From the NCBI GenBank assembly GCA_947632055.1, contig CANRNS010000011.1, forward strand, positions 1 through 34,626: a stretch of DNA of 34,626 bases, given 5' to 3'. Position numbers and translations under genes: made by a program. Each line of letters begins with the position of its first letter. Position 1 is the first letter of the stretch. Shown piece after piece: positions 8,800 to 16,361 of the stretch. This stretch comes from an uncultured Akkermansia sp. (lineage in GTDB: Bacteria; Verrucomicrobiota; Verrucomicrobiia; Verrucomicrobiales; Akkermansiaceae). The notes beneath the pieces were generated by a model. That model was not told where the DNA came from, ran no database searches, and was given only the letters and a program-made list of their open reading frames with translations.

Positions 8800-9884
8800 T
8801 TCTTTGCGGGCACACAGCCTTCGGGCATCACTTCGCCGGGTCGGCGCATGTGAATTTCTACGCGACGGTTGAGCGCCTGCTTCTCGCGGGGAAGGTTGGT
8901 GGACACGAGCGGGCGGGTAGAGCCGCATGCACGCACAAACACACGATCAATGGGAACGCCATTGCCGGAAAGCCATGCAACCACAGCCGCCGCGCGACGC
9001 ATGGAAAGTTGTTCATTGTAAGCATCTCCTCCGATACCGTCCGTATGTCCTTCGATGATGAACGTGGTGGAGGGATTTTTGTGAATGAGAGCGGCGAGTT
9101 GCAAGAGGGAGATGCGAGCGGAATTTTTAAGCTTGCTTTCATTGAAAGCGAAGAGGAAATCCGCCCCCAAACGTGCCACTCCGGAAGATGCGCCCAAGTT
9201 GGAGAGCCCTATGAGTTCAGAGAGGCTGCGTGTATCATTGGGCAGGCCGGTTTGACCGTGTTCGGCTTGGCGGCGCAGTTCTTTCTCAATCAACCCCTCC
9301 GCATTGTCGACATCGTCAAGTTGAGGGGTGGCGTTCACGATGACATCATTCGTGTTGAGCGGGGTTGGTTCGGGCACCATTTGCTGCATTTCTTTTCCCA
9401 GTTCTGGCATGGGGGCTGACATCGCGGGCGGCGCCGCCATAGTTGAGGCTTGCTGGGCTGCCGGATCATCCATCTGCTGTGGGGATTGCAGGGAGAGATT
9501 TGTTTCTCCGGGCGCCATCACGAGTTCCTTCACATCCATATCAATCAGGTCAATTTCGAGCGGTTCGGGCTCCAGTTGCTCGGGTTCTGATGGGTCTGTG
9601 GGAGGCATTTCCTGGGCAGGTTGCAGCTCGGTCATTGAGTTGCGCACCACGACACGCACGTCATCGTCCACCACGCGTTTAACCTGCGGTACGTGAACTG
9701 AAGCGCGCCACCACCTCAACAACCAGGGCGTAGCACGAAGAGCCATCAAATGGATGATAGCCGCTGCGGAGGCTGCGATGATGAGTAGGGGAACCGTGTG
9801 TCGCCGACCAATGAGCACAAAGTTATCGCGCAAGCGGTTCTTATGCTTGTGGTAAACTCCAGAAGAGTGGTCAGCGCTGCTCAT
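8796..9884 (-). CDS. Membrane-anchored OmpA-domain protein with TonB-like N-terminus
   Basis: A protein of 362 residues from ATG 9884, which lies 4 bp after the upstream stop. An ATG at 9905 would add seven residues and overlap the upstream gene. A short cytoplasmic N-terminus is followed by one transmembrane helix (about residues 30-48) and a long Pro/Glu/Asp/Met-rich periplasmic stretch. The last ~130 residues are an OmpA peptidoglycan-binding domain with IIEGHTDGIGGDAYN, LSMRRAAAVVAWL and NRRVEIHM. The OmpA domain normally grips diaminopimelate in the wall. The inner-membrane helix plus acidic-proline spacer resembles TonB or MotB architecture rather than an outer-membrane lipoprotein. It probably tethers the inner membrane to peptidoglycan. 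It is coupled to the HAD gene by ATGA. Confidence 0.85.
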   Translation of the reverse strand: MSSADHSSGVYHKHKNRLRDNFVLIGRRHTVPLLIIAASAAAIIHLMALRATPWLLRWWRASVHVPQVKRVVDDDVRVVVRNSMTELQPAQEMPPTDPSEPEQLEPEPLEIDLIDMDVKELVMAPGETNLSLQSPQQMDDPAAQQASTMAAPPAMSAPMPELGKEMQQMVPEPTPLNTNDVIVNATPQLDDVDNAEGLIEKELRRQAEHGQTGLPNDTRSLSELIGLSNLGASSGVARLGADFLFAFNESKLKNSARISLLQLAALIHKNPSTTFIIEGHTDGIGGDAYNEQLSMRRAAAVVAWLSGNGVPIDRVFVRACGSTRPLVSTNLPREKQALNRRVEIHMRRPGEVMPEGCVPAKK

Positions 9885-9888
9885 GGGA

Positions 9889-10965
9889 CTACTTGGTTGG
9901 AGCATCTACCGGCGGCAGGTCTAGCAGGGCAGGAAGTTTCTCATGTATCCAGCGTAATATGTGCGCTGGTATGTCGTCGTCATCCTGTAACAGTGTGGCC
10001 TCCGCCTGCTCTTGCATGTCGTGAGTGCCGCCCTTGTGAGTATAGATGACCCTGCGAGTCGTGGCGGCTGGAGGATCATCTGCTCGGCGTGGAGTTGCAA
10101 GGCTGCGCTGCTCGGGGTGCAACTGAGTGTAGAGGGCTATGGAATCCTCTGGGAAGCTTTGAGGATTATTGTCGCCAGAAAAAATAAGCAGAACGGGCAC
10201 TTGGCGAGGGAGACGAAGGAGACTCTGAACAGCAGCGATATCAAAGGGTTCCAACCCGGTGAGTAGTTTCATCCGCCACCCTGTAAGTTCACGGATAAGC
10301 ATTGGGACACCACTGCGCTTGAGACGATTGCTCATGGAAGCTCTGGTATCTATGGCCGCAACGGCACGTAAGCGCGGGTCGCGAGCAGCTGCATGCAGCA
10401 TTAACTCCGCCCCGAATTGTTTACCAACGCCTATAATCATAAGTCCACCATGCCCTTCGCGTTGCTCAAGTGCATCAATGATGGCAGGTACATCCTCGCA
10501 TTCCCTCAACCCATGGGTGCAGTAGGGACGGGCAGATGCGCTTCCACGTGGCTCCCAAAGCACACATGACAGACCGGCAGCGGCAAGCTGTTCTGCCAAA
10601 GGCAACGCGGAACGGATACCGTGATCCCAATCGGCGCACACCAACACGTAATCTACATCACGGAGCCGTTCGGACAAGGAGCCATCCAAGCGTTCTAGCA
10701 GAGTTTGCTGGCGTGGAGTGATATCATCCTTTTTGCCGGCTTGCACAATGCAGGCTTGCACTCGGCAACCGTCCTTGCCAACAACGCTGAAAGGCATGAG
10801 CTGCACGCCCTGGGTTTTGTCCGGCAGGTCTGCGTAGCCGCTGTAGACGGGATTGGTGGGGCAGAGGAGCTGAGTACTACAACGCTTGACCTTGATCCAT
10901 AACCACACTGTACCTCCAATGCTGACCAGAATCAATATAAGAAGCCATGTGCGTACTCTCCCCAT
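9889..10965 (-). CDS. Membrane-anchored alpha/beta-hydrolase-like protein, nucleophile Ser apparently missing
   Basis: A protein of 358 residues. The frame is open to a TTG at 11001, but ATG 10965 has GGTAGG nine bases upstream and puts the transmembrane helix (about residues 7-24) at the N-terminus. The rest shows an alpha/beta-hydrolase layout: a strand VDYVLVCADWDHG, then LAEQLAAAGLSCVLWEPRG, then MIIGVGKQFGAEL where the nucleophile elbow G-x-S-x-G should be, a later strand VPVLLIFSGDNN and a late His in GGTHD. The elbow reads G-V-G-K-Q (about residues 179-183), so the Ser position holds Gly. It could be a non-catalytic binding protein, or use another residue. It is first of three closely packed genes with the OmpA-domain and HAD proteins. 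A 190-bp gap separates it from queE. Confidence 0.7.
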   Translation of the reverse strand: MGRVRTWLLILILVSIGGTVWLWIKVKRCSTQLLCPTNPVYSGYADLPDKTQGVQLMPFSVVGKDGCRVQACIVQAGKKDDITPRQQTLLERLDGSLSERLRDVDYVLVCADWDHGIRSALPLAEQLAAAGLSCVLWEPRGSASARPYCTHGLRECEDVPAIIDALEQREGHGGLMIIGVGKQFGAELMLHAAARDPRLRAVAAIDTRASMSNRLKRSGVPMLIRELTGWRMKLLTGLEPFDIAAVQSLLRLPRQVPVLLIFSGDNNPQSFPEDSIALYTQLHPEQRSLATPRRADDPPAATTRRVIYTHKGGTHDMQEQAEATLLQDDDDIPAHILRWIHEKLPALLDLPPVDAPTK

Positions 10966-11155
10966 CGATGTCATCCTACCACAGATGTCTTTGCTTGGCA
11001 AGAATCCAGACTCAAGTCACTTTATTTGATAGAAGTTCATCAATAGAGAATAATTCATGTTGGCAGATATCATTGATGACCCGTATCAATAATCATGGCG
11101 ACAAGCTGTCATCACGATGAAGGCTCTAAAGGCCCATTTTGCCTCCATTCATGAT

Positions 11156-11815
11156 TCACACGCCGGGGCGGGTATCCCAGAGTTCGATGTGCAGACGGGG
11201 GCTGAGACGGACGTGGTGCGCGAGGCAAATGTCAGCTACAATGGGAATCAGGCGTCGATAGGAATCGCGGTCTGCAGCACAGGGCATGAGTAGTATTTTC
11301 TCTGGTGGGAGATTGAGTTGAGCGATGTCAGACCAATCGTTTTCACCGGTGACGACGAATTTGAACCACGAGTTTGGCAAGGCAGCAAACGTGGTGAGCA
11401 CAGGCGTCAGTATGCTGTCTGGGGCGTTACCGGCGTTCGGGAGTTTAGGAGACACGTTCCATTGAGCGACACGTGCAAGCAATTGCTGCGGCGGGAGAAT
11501 TGTGCCGTTGGTTTCTACCTCAATCATGTAGTCCGACGGCAGCAAGGTCAATAAGTCCGCAAGCTCGTCAGCTTGCAGCAAAGGTTCTCCCCCGGTGATA
11601 ATAATCCGCTTGGCAGGCATACTCAGCAGGCGCTTCGCCAGATCGCAAGGAGGTAGTGAGATGGGATTGGTCCATGCGTGTTTGGAGTCACACCATGCAC
11701 AATGCAGGTTGCATCCTGCTAAACGCAGGAAGGTGGCAGGGGCGCCAGCATTGATCCCCTCTCCTTGCAGGGAGAAAAAGAGCTCTGGTGCATGATTCAG
11801 GCGTGCAATGCGCAT
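11156..11815 (-). CDS. queE: 7-carboxy-7-deazaguanine synthase (radical SAM)
   Basis: QueE converts 6-carboxytetrahydropterin to 7-carboxy-7-deazaguanine in the preQ0/queuosine pathway. The 219 residues open with FFSLQGEGINAGAPATFLRLAGCN. The radical-SAM cluster motif C-x3-C-x2-C is at C35, C39 and C42; the CxxxCxxC spacing is normal for this family. TGGEPLL binds SAM, and the later VSPKLPNAG segment is typical. The ATG at 11815 fits the family start. It is transcribed away from the phosphatase gene, and the candidate promoter of that gene (11823-11831) lies just upstream of the queE start. queA is about 3 kb away on the other strand; no other queuosine gene is in the window. Confidence 0.93.
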   Translation of the reverse strand: MRIARLNHAPELFFSLQGEGINAGAPATFLRLAGCNLHCAWCDSKHAWTNPISLPPCDLAKRLLSMPAKRIIITGGEPLLQADELADLLTLLPSDYMIEVETNGTILPPQQLLARVAQWNVSPKLPNAGNAPDSILTPVLTTFAALPNSWFKFVVTGENDWSDIAQLNLPPEKILLMPCAADRDSYRRLIPIVADICLAHHVRLSPRLHIELWDTRPGV

Positions 11816-11822
11816 AGAGGTG

Positions 11823-11831
11823 TGCTATGAT
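11823..11831 (+). promoter_or_regulatory. Extended -10 promoter for the phosphatase gene
   Basis: TGCTATGAT is an extended -10 (TGn plus TATGAT). I see no good -35 at 16-18 bp, as expected for extended -10 promoters. Transcription would start near 11838, giving a leader of 36-48 nt. Confidence 0.4.
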
Positions 11832-11885
11832 GCAGCAAACACCCACACATACCATAGTTGGCGGGTGCGGTCAATGCAAATTGCC

Positions 11886-12398
11886 ATGTCCACACGAATT
11901 CAGCTGCGTATTCTTTTTGTATGCTTGGGCAATATTTGCCGGAGTCCTGCGGCGGAAGTGATTTGTCGTGCCATGCTGCAAAAGGTTGGGATGGCGGGCC
12001 AAGTGATGGTGGATTCCTGCGGCACAGCCTCTTACCACGTGGGCAGCAAACCCGATGCGCGTATGCTCTCTGCGCTGGAGCGCGCCGGGTTTCGGTATGA
12101 TGGGCACCGTGCTCGTCAGTTGCGGAAGGAAGATAGGACGAGGTTTGACCTCATTGTCCCGCAAGATTCAGAGAACATGCGCGATGTACAGCAGCTGCTG
12201 CATGGGACCTCGGCGCGGGTGGTCCCCATGCGAGCGTGGTTCCCGGCAGGTTGTTCCCTGCGGGAAGTTCCGGACCCCTACTATGGCGGGGCTGCAGACT
12301 TTGATGGCGTAGTTCAGCTGCTGGCTGACAGCATGCCTCAGCTCGTTAAGGAGCTGAGGGCAGAACTTTCAGCGCGTGATGGTAATTCGACCGTATGA
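11886..12398 (+). CDS. Low-molecular-weight protein-tyrosine-phosphatase family protein
   Basis: A protein of 170 residues of the LMW-PTP fold. The P-loop CLGNICRS has the nucleophile C13 and R19 (C-x5-R), and the general acid Asp lies in VPDPYYGG near residue 137, as in the family. Such enzymes dephosphorylate tyrosine on exopolysaccharide kinases; a role as arsenate reductase or arginine phosphatase is also possible. ATG 11886 starts 12 residues before the catalytic Cys, matching most family members; ATG 11874 is the alternative and would add four residues. The last 30 bp overlap the end of the convergent thioredoxin-like gene. No tyrosine kinase or polysaccharide gene is nearby. Confidence 0.88.
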   Translation: MSTRIQLRILFVCLGNICRSPAAEVICRAMLQKVGMAGQVMVDSCGTASYHVGSKPDARMLSALERAGFRYDGHRARQLRKEDRTRFDLIVPQDSENMRDVQQLLHGTSARVVPMRAWFPAGCSLREVPDPYYGGAADFDGVVQLLADSMPQLVKELRAELSARDGNSTV

Positions 12399-13634
12399 AT
12401 CGCTGCGGCCATTTTGGTCGCAATTTTTACTCTGGTCGAATAGGATAAAGAGGTGCGGGGCTTTTGGTGCATCCTTTACTGTAAGAGTGTACACATTGTC
12501 CTTGGCGGCTTTGCCGGCAGAACCCTCGTGCTCATCTTGGGCAACGAGCTGCGAGCCATCGTAGAGCATGACGGAGCGGATATTGGCTGAATGCCGCCCC
12601 CTGGTGTAGGTGAAAGTCACCTTATAGGTGCCAGGCGTGGTGATGGGCAGCGGACCAGACAACTCAATCGGCTCACTTGGGCCACTTACGACATCCGGCG
12701 TCCATCCCTCCACCAGGTTGAACCCAAGTCCCCAGTCACGCTCCACTATTTTGGCAGATTTGCCCAAATAGTTGTCGGGATTGAGAGAGGCCATAGCTTG
12801 TGCGTACTCGCGGATTTTGGAAGCAGCTTTGGCACCCATGTGGCGGCGCATGATACCGATGCTGATGGCATAGAGAGCCTGCTTCTGTTCGGTGCTGTAC
12901 ACAGGGTCTTTCAGATAAGCCTCTGCCTGAGAGAGAGCAGCTTGCCAGCCTTTCCCGGGATCCTTGCTTGACTCAATGCCGAAGATTTCCATTGATAGAT
13001 CAAATGGGTTGATGAGTTTGCGAGCGTAACCGGTTTCATTATTGGGATCAAGTTTTTTGATTTGAGCGATGATGTTGCCGATGCGTTCTGGAGGGTTGAT
13101 TCCGGGCAGACTGGCGGCTTCGCCGAGCAGGCGCGCCTTTTCTACTCCATTCGCCTTTGCAGCTTGGGCAAGCAGCTCCTCCTGTTTACGCATGGCGGCC
13201 AAGTTATCCGAGATGTTTTTGGCAACATCTTGCGGTTTTGCGCTACGGACGGAGGGTCCGCAGAGGGTGGCGTAATGGCGACCTCCCTTGGTAAGCATGA
13301 GGATGGCGGGGTAATCTGAAGCATCAGGTATTGTTAGTTTTCCAAACTTAGCTTTTTGGGCTTCTTTGAACTCATCTGTTAGTACGTTGGGTACGGGGAC
13401 TTCCATGAACACAGCATTACCAGCCGCTTGCATGACGGCTTGTGAGTTCATGAGTTTCCGGCAAATTTTAGAACTGGTGCTATCCCAATCCTGCGCGTAG
13501 GCGAAGAGGATATAGCCATCATCCTGCAAAACCGCTTGCGCGGTATCATAGGAATCGACAGACACAGGTGCAGCGAATACCGGAACTTGTATCATGAGTC
13601 CGGTCATCAGGAGAGAAAGTGTATGTTTGTTCAT
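12369..13634 (-). CDS. Exported thioredoxin-fold protein with C-terminal beta-domain
   Basis: A protein of 421 residues. A signal peptide occupies residues 1-21 (MNKHTLSLLMTG...PVFAA). About residues 22-140 look like a thioredoxin fold: a strand YILFAYAQDWDSTSSKICRK, a MEVPVPN strand, and a D-Y-P-A-I-L-M-L segment standing for the cis-Pro region. The redox motif is not CxxC: the matching place reads S-K-I-C. The middle is helical. The last ~100 residues (from about TPGTYKVTFTYTRGRHSA) look like a beta-sandwich as found in carbohydrate-binding or galactose-binding modules. It follows the larger exported protein by 38 bp, so the pair is probably co-transcribed. Both genes have ATGAATAATGG (read on the + strand) just upstream of their starts. 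Function unknown. Confidence 0.75.
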   Translation of the reverse strand: MNKHTLSLLMTGLMIQVPVFAAPVSVDSYDTAQAVLQDDGYILFAYAQDWDSTSSKICRKLMNSQAVMQAAGNAVFMEVPVPNVLTDEFKEAQKAKFGKLTIPDASDYPAILMLTKGGRHYATLCGPSVRSAKPQDVAKNISDNLAAMRKQEELLAQAAKANGVEKARLLGEAASLPGINPPERIGNIIAQIKKLDPNNETGYARKLINPFDLSMEIFGIESSKDPGKGWQAALSQAEAYLKDPVYSTEQKQALYAISIGIMRRHMGAKAASKIREYAQAMASLNPDNYLGKSAKIVERDWGLGFNLVEGWTPDVVSGPSEPIELSGPLPITTPGTYKVTFTYTRGRHSANIRSVMLYDGSQLVAQDEHEGSAGKAAKDNVYTLTVKDAPKAPHLFILFDQSKNCDQNGRSDSYGRITITR

Positions 13635-13672
13635 GGTTAATCTCGTGGTTGAATGAATAATGGAGGTTAAAC

Positions 13673-16192
13673 TTAAGCAGCGGGTTTCCCATAAATAAAG
13701 ATGCCGCGCAGGTGGAAAAAGTCAGGACCACCTGGACGAAGAATGCGCACAAACTTCGCCAGCGGGCGCTCGCTGCTCAAATCGATCTGCAGTACCTTTT
13801 CCTTGCAGGGACCGAGTTGGGCTACATCGCGCCAGTCATTGTCCTTACCTGTCTCTGACACCTGTACTTTCATATTGTGGAGGCGTTGCAGGTTGCCGTC
13901 TGTTGTCACCAGCACGATGCCGGTGAGATTTGCTTGTTTGGGGAGAGTGACAACGACCCAAGCATCCTTATCTTTGCCGGTGTGGAAGCTACCGCCCACG
14001 TTTGGTTCCAATACGCCCCAGTGTCCGCATGGTTTGTCCCAATTGGACGTGGAAGAGGCTCGAATCATGCCGCCGCGTGATACCAATTGGTCTTGGAGAA
14101 CAGGGACTTGGGGTAATTTGGCGGGTGGGTTCTTGTACTTATCAGGCAAGGATGAGGCCAAGGAGTTGTAGCTACTGAGATCTCCGGCGGCTTCCGCAGC
14201 CAAAATCACCGGACCAAGCAATTTTTCACGGTCTTCATCGGAACTAGCCGCTGCGTTGCCACCTAGCGCACTGGTCATGGCGCCAAGGAAAGCTCCTTTT
14301 TTATCTTGCGACATCGTTTTACAGAGTTCGGAACCCCATGAAAGCATCACCGTAGCATAATCTGTTTTCCCGGCAACGTGTCCCAATACAGTGCGCAGAA
14401 CGTCCAGCACGGCATCATCTTTCTTCGGGTCGATGCCCAGCAAATTCAGCTGCTGGTTGAGCATATCCTCTACACGCCAGCGTCCCTTGAATCCCTTGTC
14501 CCATTCGGGGTCAGGACCCATTTCCTGTACATTTTTCCAGAACTCAAGGACAACTCGACTCAGTTCTTCCTTGCTTATCCCCTGCATTTTTTTGAGATTG
14601 GGATACACGAGCTGGCATAGCATGGTGGCTGCCATTTCCGGGAATGCCTTGGCAAGGTTTGTATTCAGGTTATCGCAGAGCTCAAGCCAGGGAGCAGGAT
14701 CATCTGCAGCAGTAGTTGTCAAGAAATTGGCGTAGTCCCGCCAGGCGTAATAATTGAGTGGCTGGGATTTGATGGCATCCAGGTAAAGTGCCCGTGCCTT
14801 TTCTGTATCGTTAGTCGCGTACAGATTGGCAAGACTCAGCTGTGCGCGCGAAAGATTCGTTTGCTTTTCCTCTTCCGGCGAGAACAGTTTATCCGCCATG
14901 TGTAGAGAACTAAAGACATGAACTCCTGAGAACACCTGCCAATGCAGTCCGCGCTGCCAACTCAGCGAATATGCAGGCGTCCATTTGCCGTCCACCAATA
15001 CGACATAGGAGCAGTGGGAAGGTTCGCCGGAAGTCATGGCGGGGATACCGTTAGCCGTGGCAGTGGTGGCGCCGTAGTGCGAGAGGCCGCCGCACACACC
15101 ACCGACCTCACGCGTGAACTGGTTGAATGTGCCGTCATAGCACTCATCAAATGCTGTGTGATAGAAAGACCCTTGCACAGTATCGCCGTAGATGTTGTAT
15201 GTGCGGTAAGGGGCTTGCCAACACGAACCTGTGTAACGGTACGCCGGCAGATGAACGTTTTGCTGGCTATATTTCATGCTATTAACGGAGCCTGACTGAT
15301 CATTGCCACCATAAACGCCGTCGAGCACGCCTTTGCCCTTCAATCCGCAAACGATGCGCATTTGCCAGATCGGCAATTTGCCAAAACTCTTGTTGAGTTT
15401 ACCTTTTTTCCAAGCCTTTGTGAGTACTTGGGCACGGTTCACGGCATCATCCTGCGAGAGCCCCTGTCGCGCGAACTCGAGAGCTGTGGCAGTAGCGATG
15501 TTGCGTTCCATGATGTTGTACGGCATATTGGGATTTTTGTCCGCTATTTTTTGGAGGATGGCCAAAGCCTCGCCGATGTTGGAATCTTCACCAGTAGAGC
15601 TCAGTTGAGAAGCCCAGTCTAAATTGCTGCCTACCAACTCTGCGATGTTCGTTGATTGGGGAATGGAGTGGCCAGCCTCAAGTTCATTTTCAATCGTTTT
15701 TATACGTTGCATACGCATGTTGTCGATTTGGGCGAACTTAGCGGGCAATTGAGTTCCGGCAGGCGTATTCTGCATGAGCTCGGCATGTTCCTTTTTGAGT
15801 TTTTCAAGATTGGCTCGGCGTTGTTCATCAATTTTTGCGCGTGCCTGTTCACCACGTTTTTCCATGGTGAGCATATTGGCATCTGCCAGCAACAATCGAT
15901 TCTGCGGTTTAGCGATAAACCGGGCTACAGCCGCCGGGGCTGTGGATCGCAGGCGTTCGTCTATCAGTTTGGTAAGCTTGGCAGTAGCTTGCTCAGGGTT
16001 ACTCCACTCTTGTGCAGTGAGAATGGGCTTGATGTAACTGCCAGGAATGGTGCGTGGAATGCGAAGTTTATTGCACAGGCTGGCCGGCAAGTACTTGCGC
16101 GCTAATTCCGGTTTGTAGTAGCATAGCGCCGCTCCTGCTGCCAGGATAACTACGGCGCTGCCAATTGCTTTTTTTACGTATGAGGTAGCCAT
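13673..16192 (-). CDS. Membrane-anchored transglutaminase-like/TPR/discoidin-domain protein
   Basis: A protein of 839 residues. An N-terminal transmembrane segment (about 7-25) leaves the rest outside the cytoplasm. Residues 110-175 are charged helix, probably coiled coil. Near residue 367 the text GGVCGGLSHYG and near 393 EPSHCSYVVLVDGKWTP give a Cys then a His in an arrangement like transglutaminase-like cysteine proteases; I did not pin down the third residue. TPR-like helices follow (about 440-560). The last ~140 residues (from about RASSTSNWDKP) look like an F5/8-type C discoidin domain, which binds sugars or phospholipids. It could process or cross-link wall or mucin-type glycoproteins, but this is inference. 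It is upstream of the thioredoxin-like gene and separated from ftsZ by 168 bp. Confidence 0.7.
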   Translation of the reverse strand: MATSYVKKAIGSAVVILAAGAALCYYKPELARKYLPASLCNKLRIPRTIPGSYIKPILTAQEWSNPEQATAKLTKLIDERLRSTAPAAVARFIAKPQNRLLLADANMLTMEKRGEQARAKIDEQRRANLEKLKKEHAELMQNTPAGTQLPAKFAQIDNMRMQRIKTIENELEAGHSIPQSTNIAELVGSNLDWASQLSSTGEDSNIGEALAILQKIADKNPNMPYNIMERNIATATALEFARQGLSQDDAVNRAQVLTKAWKKGKLNKSFGKLPIWQMRIVCGLKGKGVLDGVYGGNDQSGSVNSMKYSQQNVHLPAYRYTGSCWQAPYRTYNIYGDTVQGSFYHTAFDECYDGTFNQFTREVGGVCGGLSHYGATTATANGIPAMTSGEPSHCSYVVLVDGKWTPAYSLSWQRGLHWQVFSGVHVFSSLHMADKLFSPEEEKQTNLSRAQLSLANLYATNDTEKARALYLDAIKSQPLNYYAWRDYANFLTTTAADDPAPWLELCDNLNTNLAKAFPEMAATMLCQLVYPNLKKMQGISKEELSRVVLEFWKNVQEMGPDPEWDKGFKGRWRVEDMLNQQLNLLGIDPKKDDAVLDVLRTVLGHVAGKTDYATVMLSWGSELCKTMSQDKKGAFLGAMTSALGGNAAASSDEDREKLLGPVILAAEAAGDLSSYNSLASSLPDKYKNPPAKLPQVPVLQDQLVSRGGMIRASSTSNWDKPCGHWGVLEPNVGGSFHTGKDKDAWVVVTLPKQANLTGIVLVTTDGNLQRLHNMKVQVSETGKDNDWRDVAQLGPCKEKVLQIDLSSERPLAKFVRILRPGGPDFFHLRGIFIYGKPAA

Positions 16193-16217
16193 AAAATGAA
16201 TAATGGTGTGTGGGGAT

Positions 16218-16361
16218 TTATGGGTTGGTCGGTATGGTGAAAAAACTAGTTGATGGTGTCGCCATGATCAGAGCAATCCCTGTCGCAATGGCGAACAGGC
16301 TTGAGCAAGACGATGGAGTATTGATTGCTGGTATGAGAAGAGCGTTCATATTGTTTGTCAT
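16218..16361 (-). CDS. Candidate 47-residue ORF coupled to ftsZ
   Basis: The ftsZ stop and an ATG overlap by one base (TGATG), and the frame runs 47 codons to TAA at 16218-16220. The predicted peptide starts MTNNMNALLIP and has a hydrophobic stretch (SLFAIATGIALIMAT) that could span or coat a membrane, then a Ser/Thr/Pro tail. TGATG overlaps often couple translation. It is short, Ser/Thr-rich and I recognise no family, so it may be chance. Confidence 0.3.
   Translation of the reverse strand: MTNNMNALLIPAINTPSSCSSLFAIATGIALIMATPSTSFFTIPTNP

Noticed and set aside
8781..9419. Open frame of 212 codons opposite the OmpA-domain gene
   Set aside because: The minus-strand frame has a recognisable OmpA domain; this one has none.
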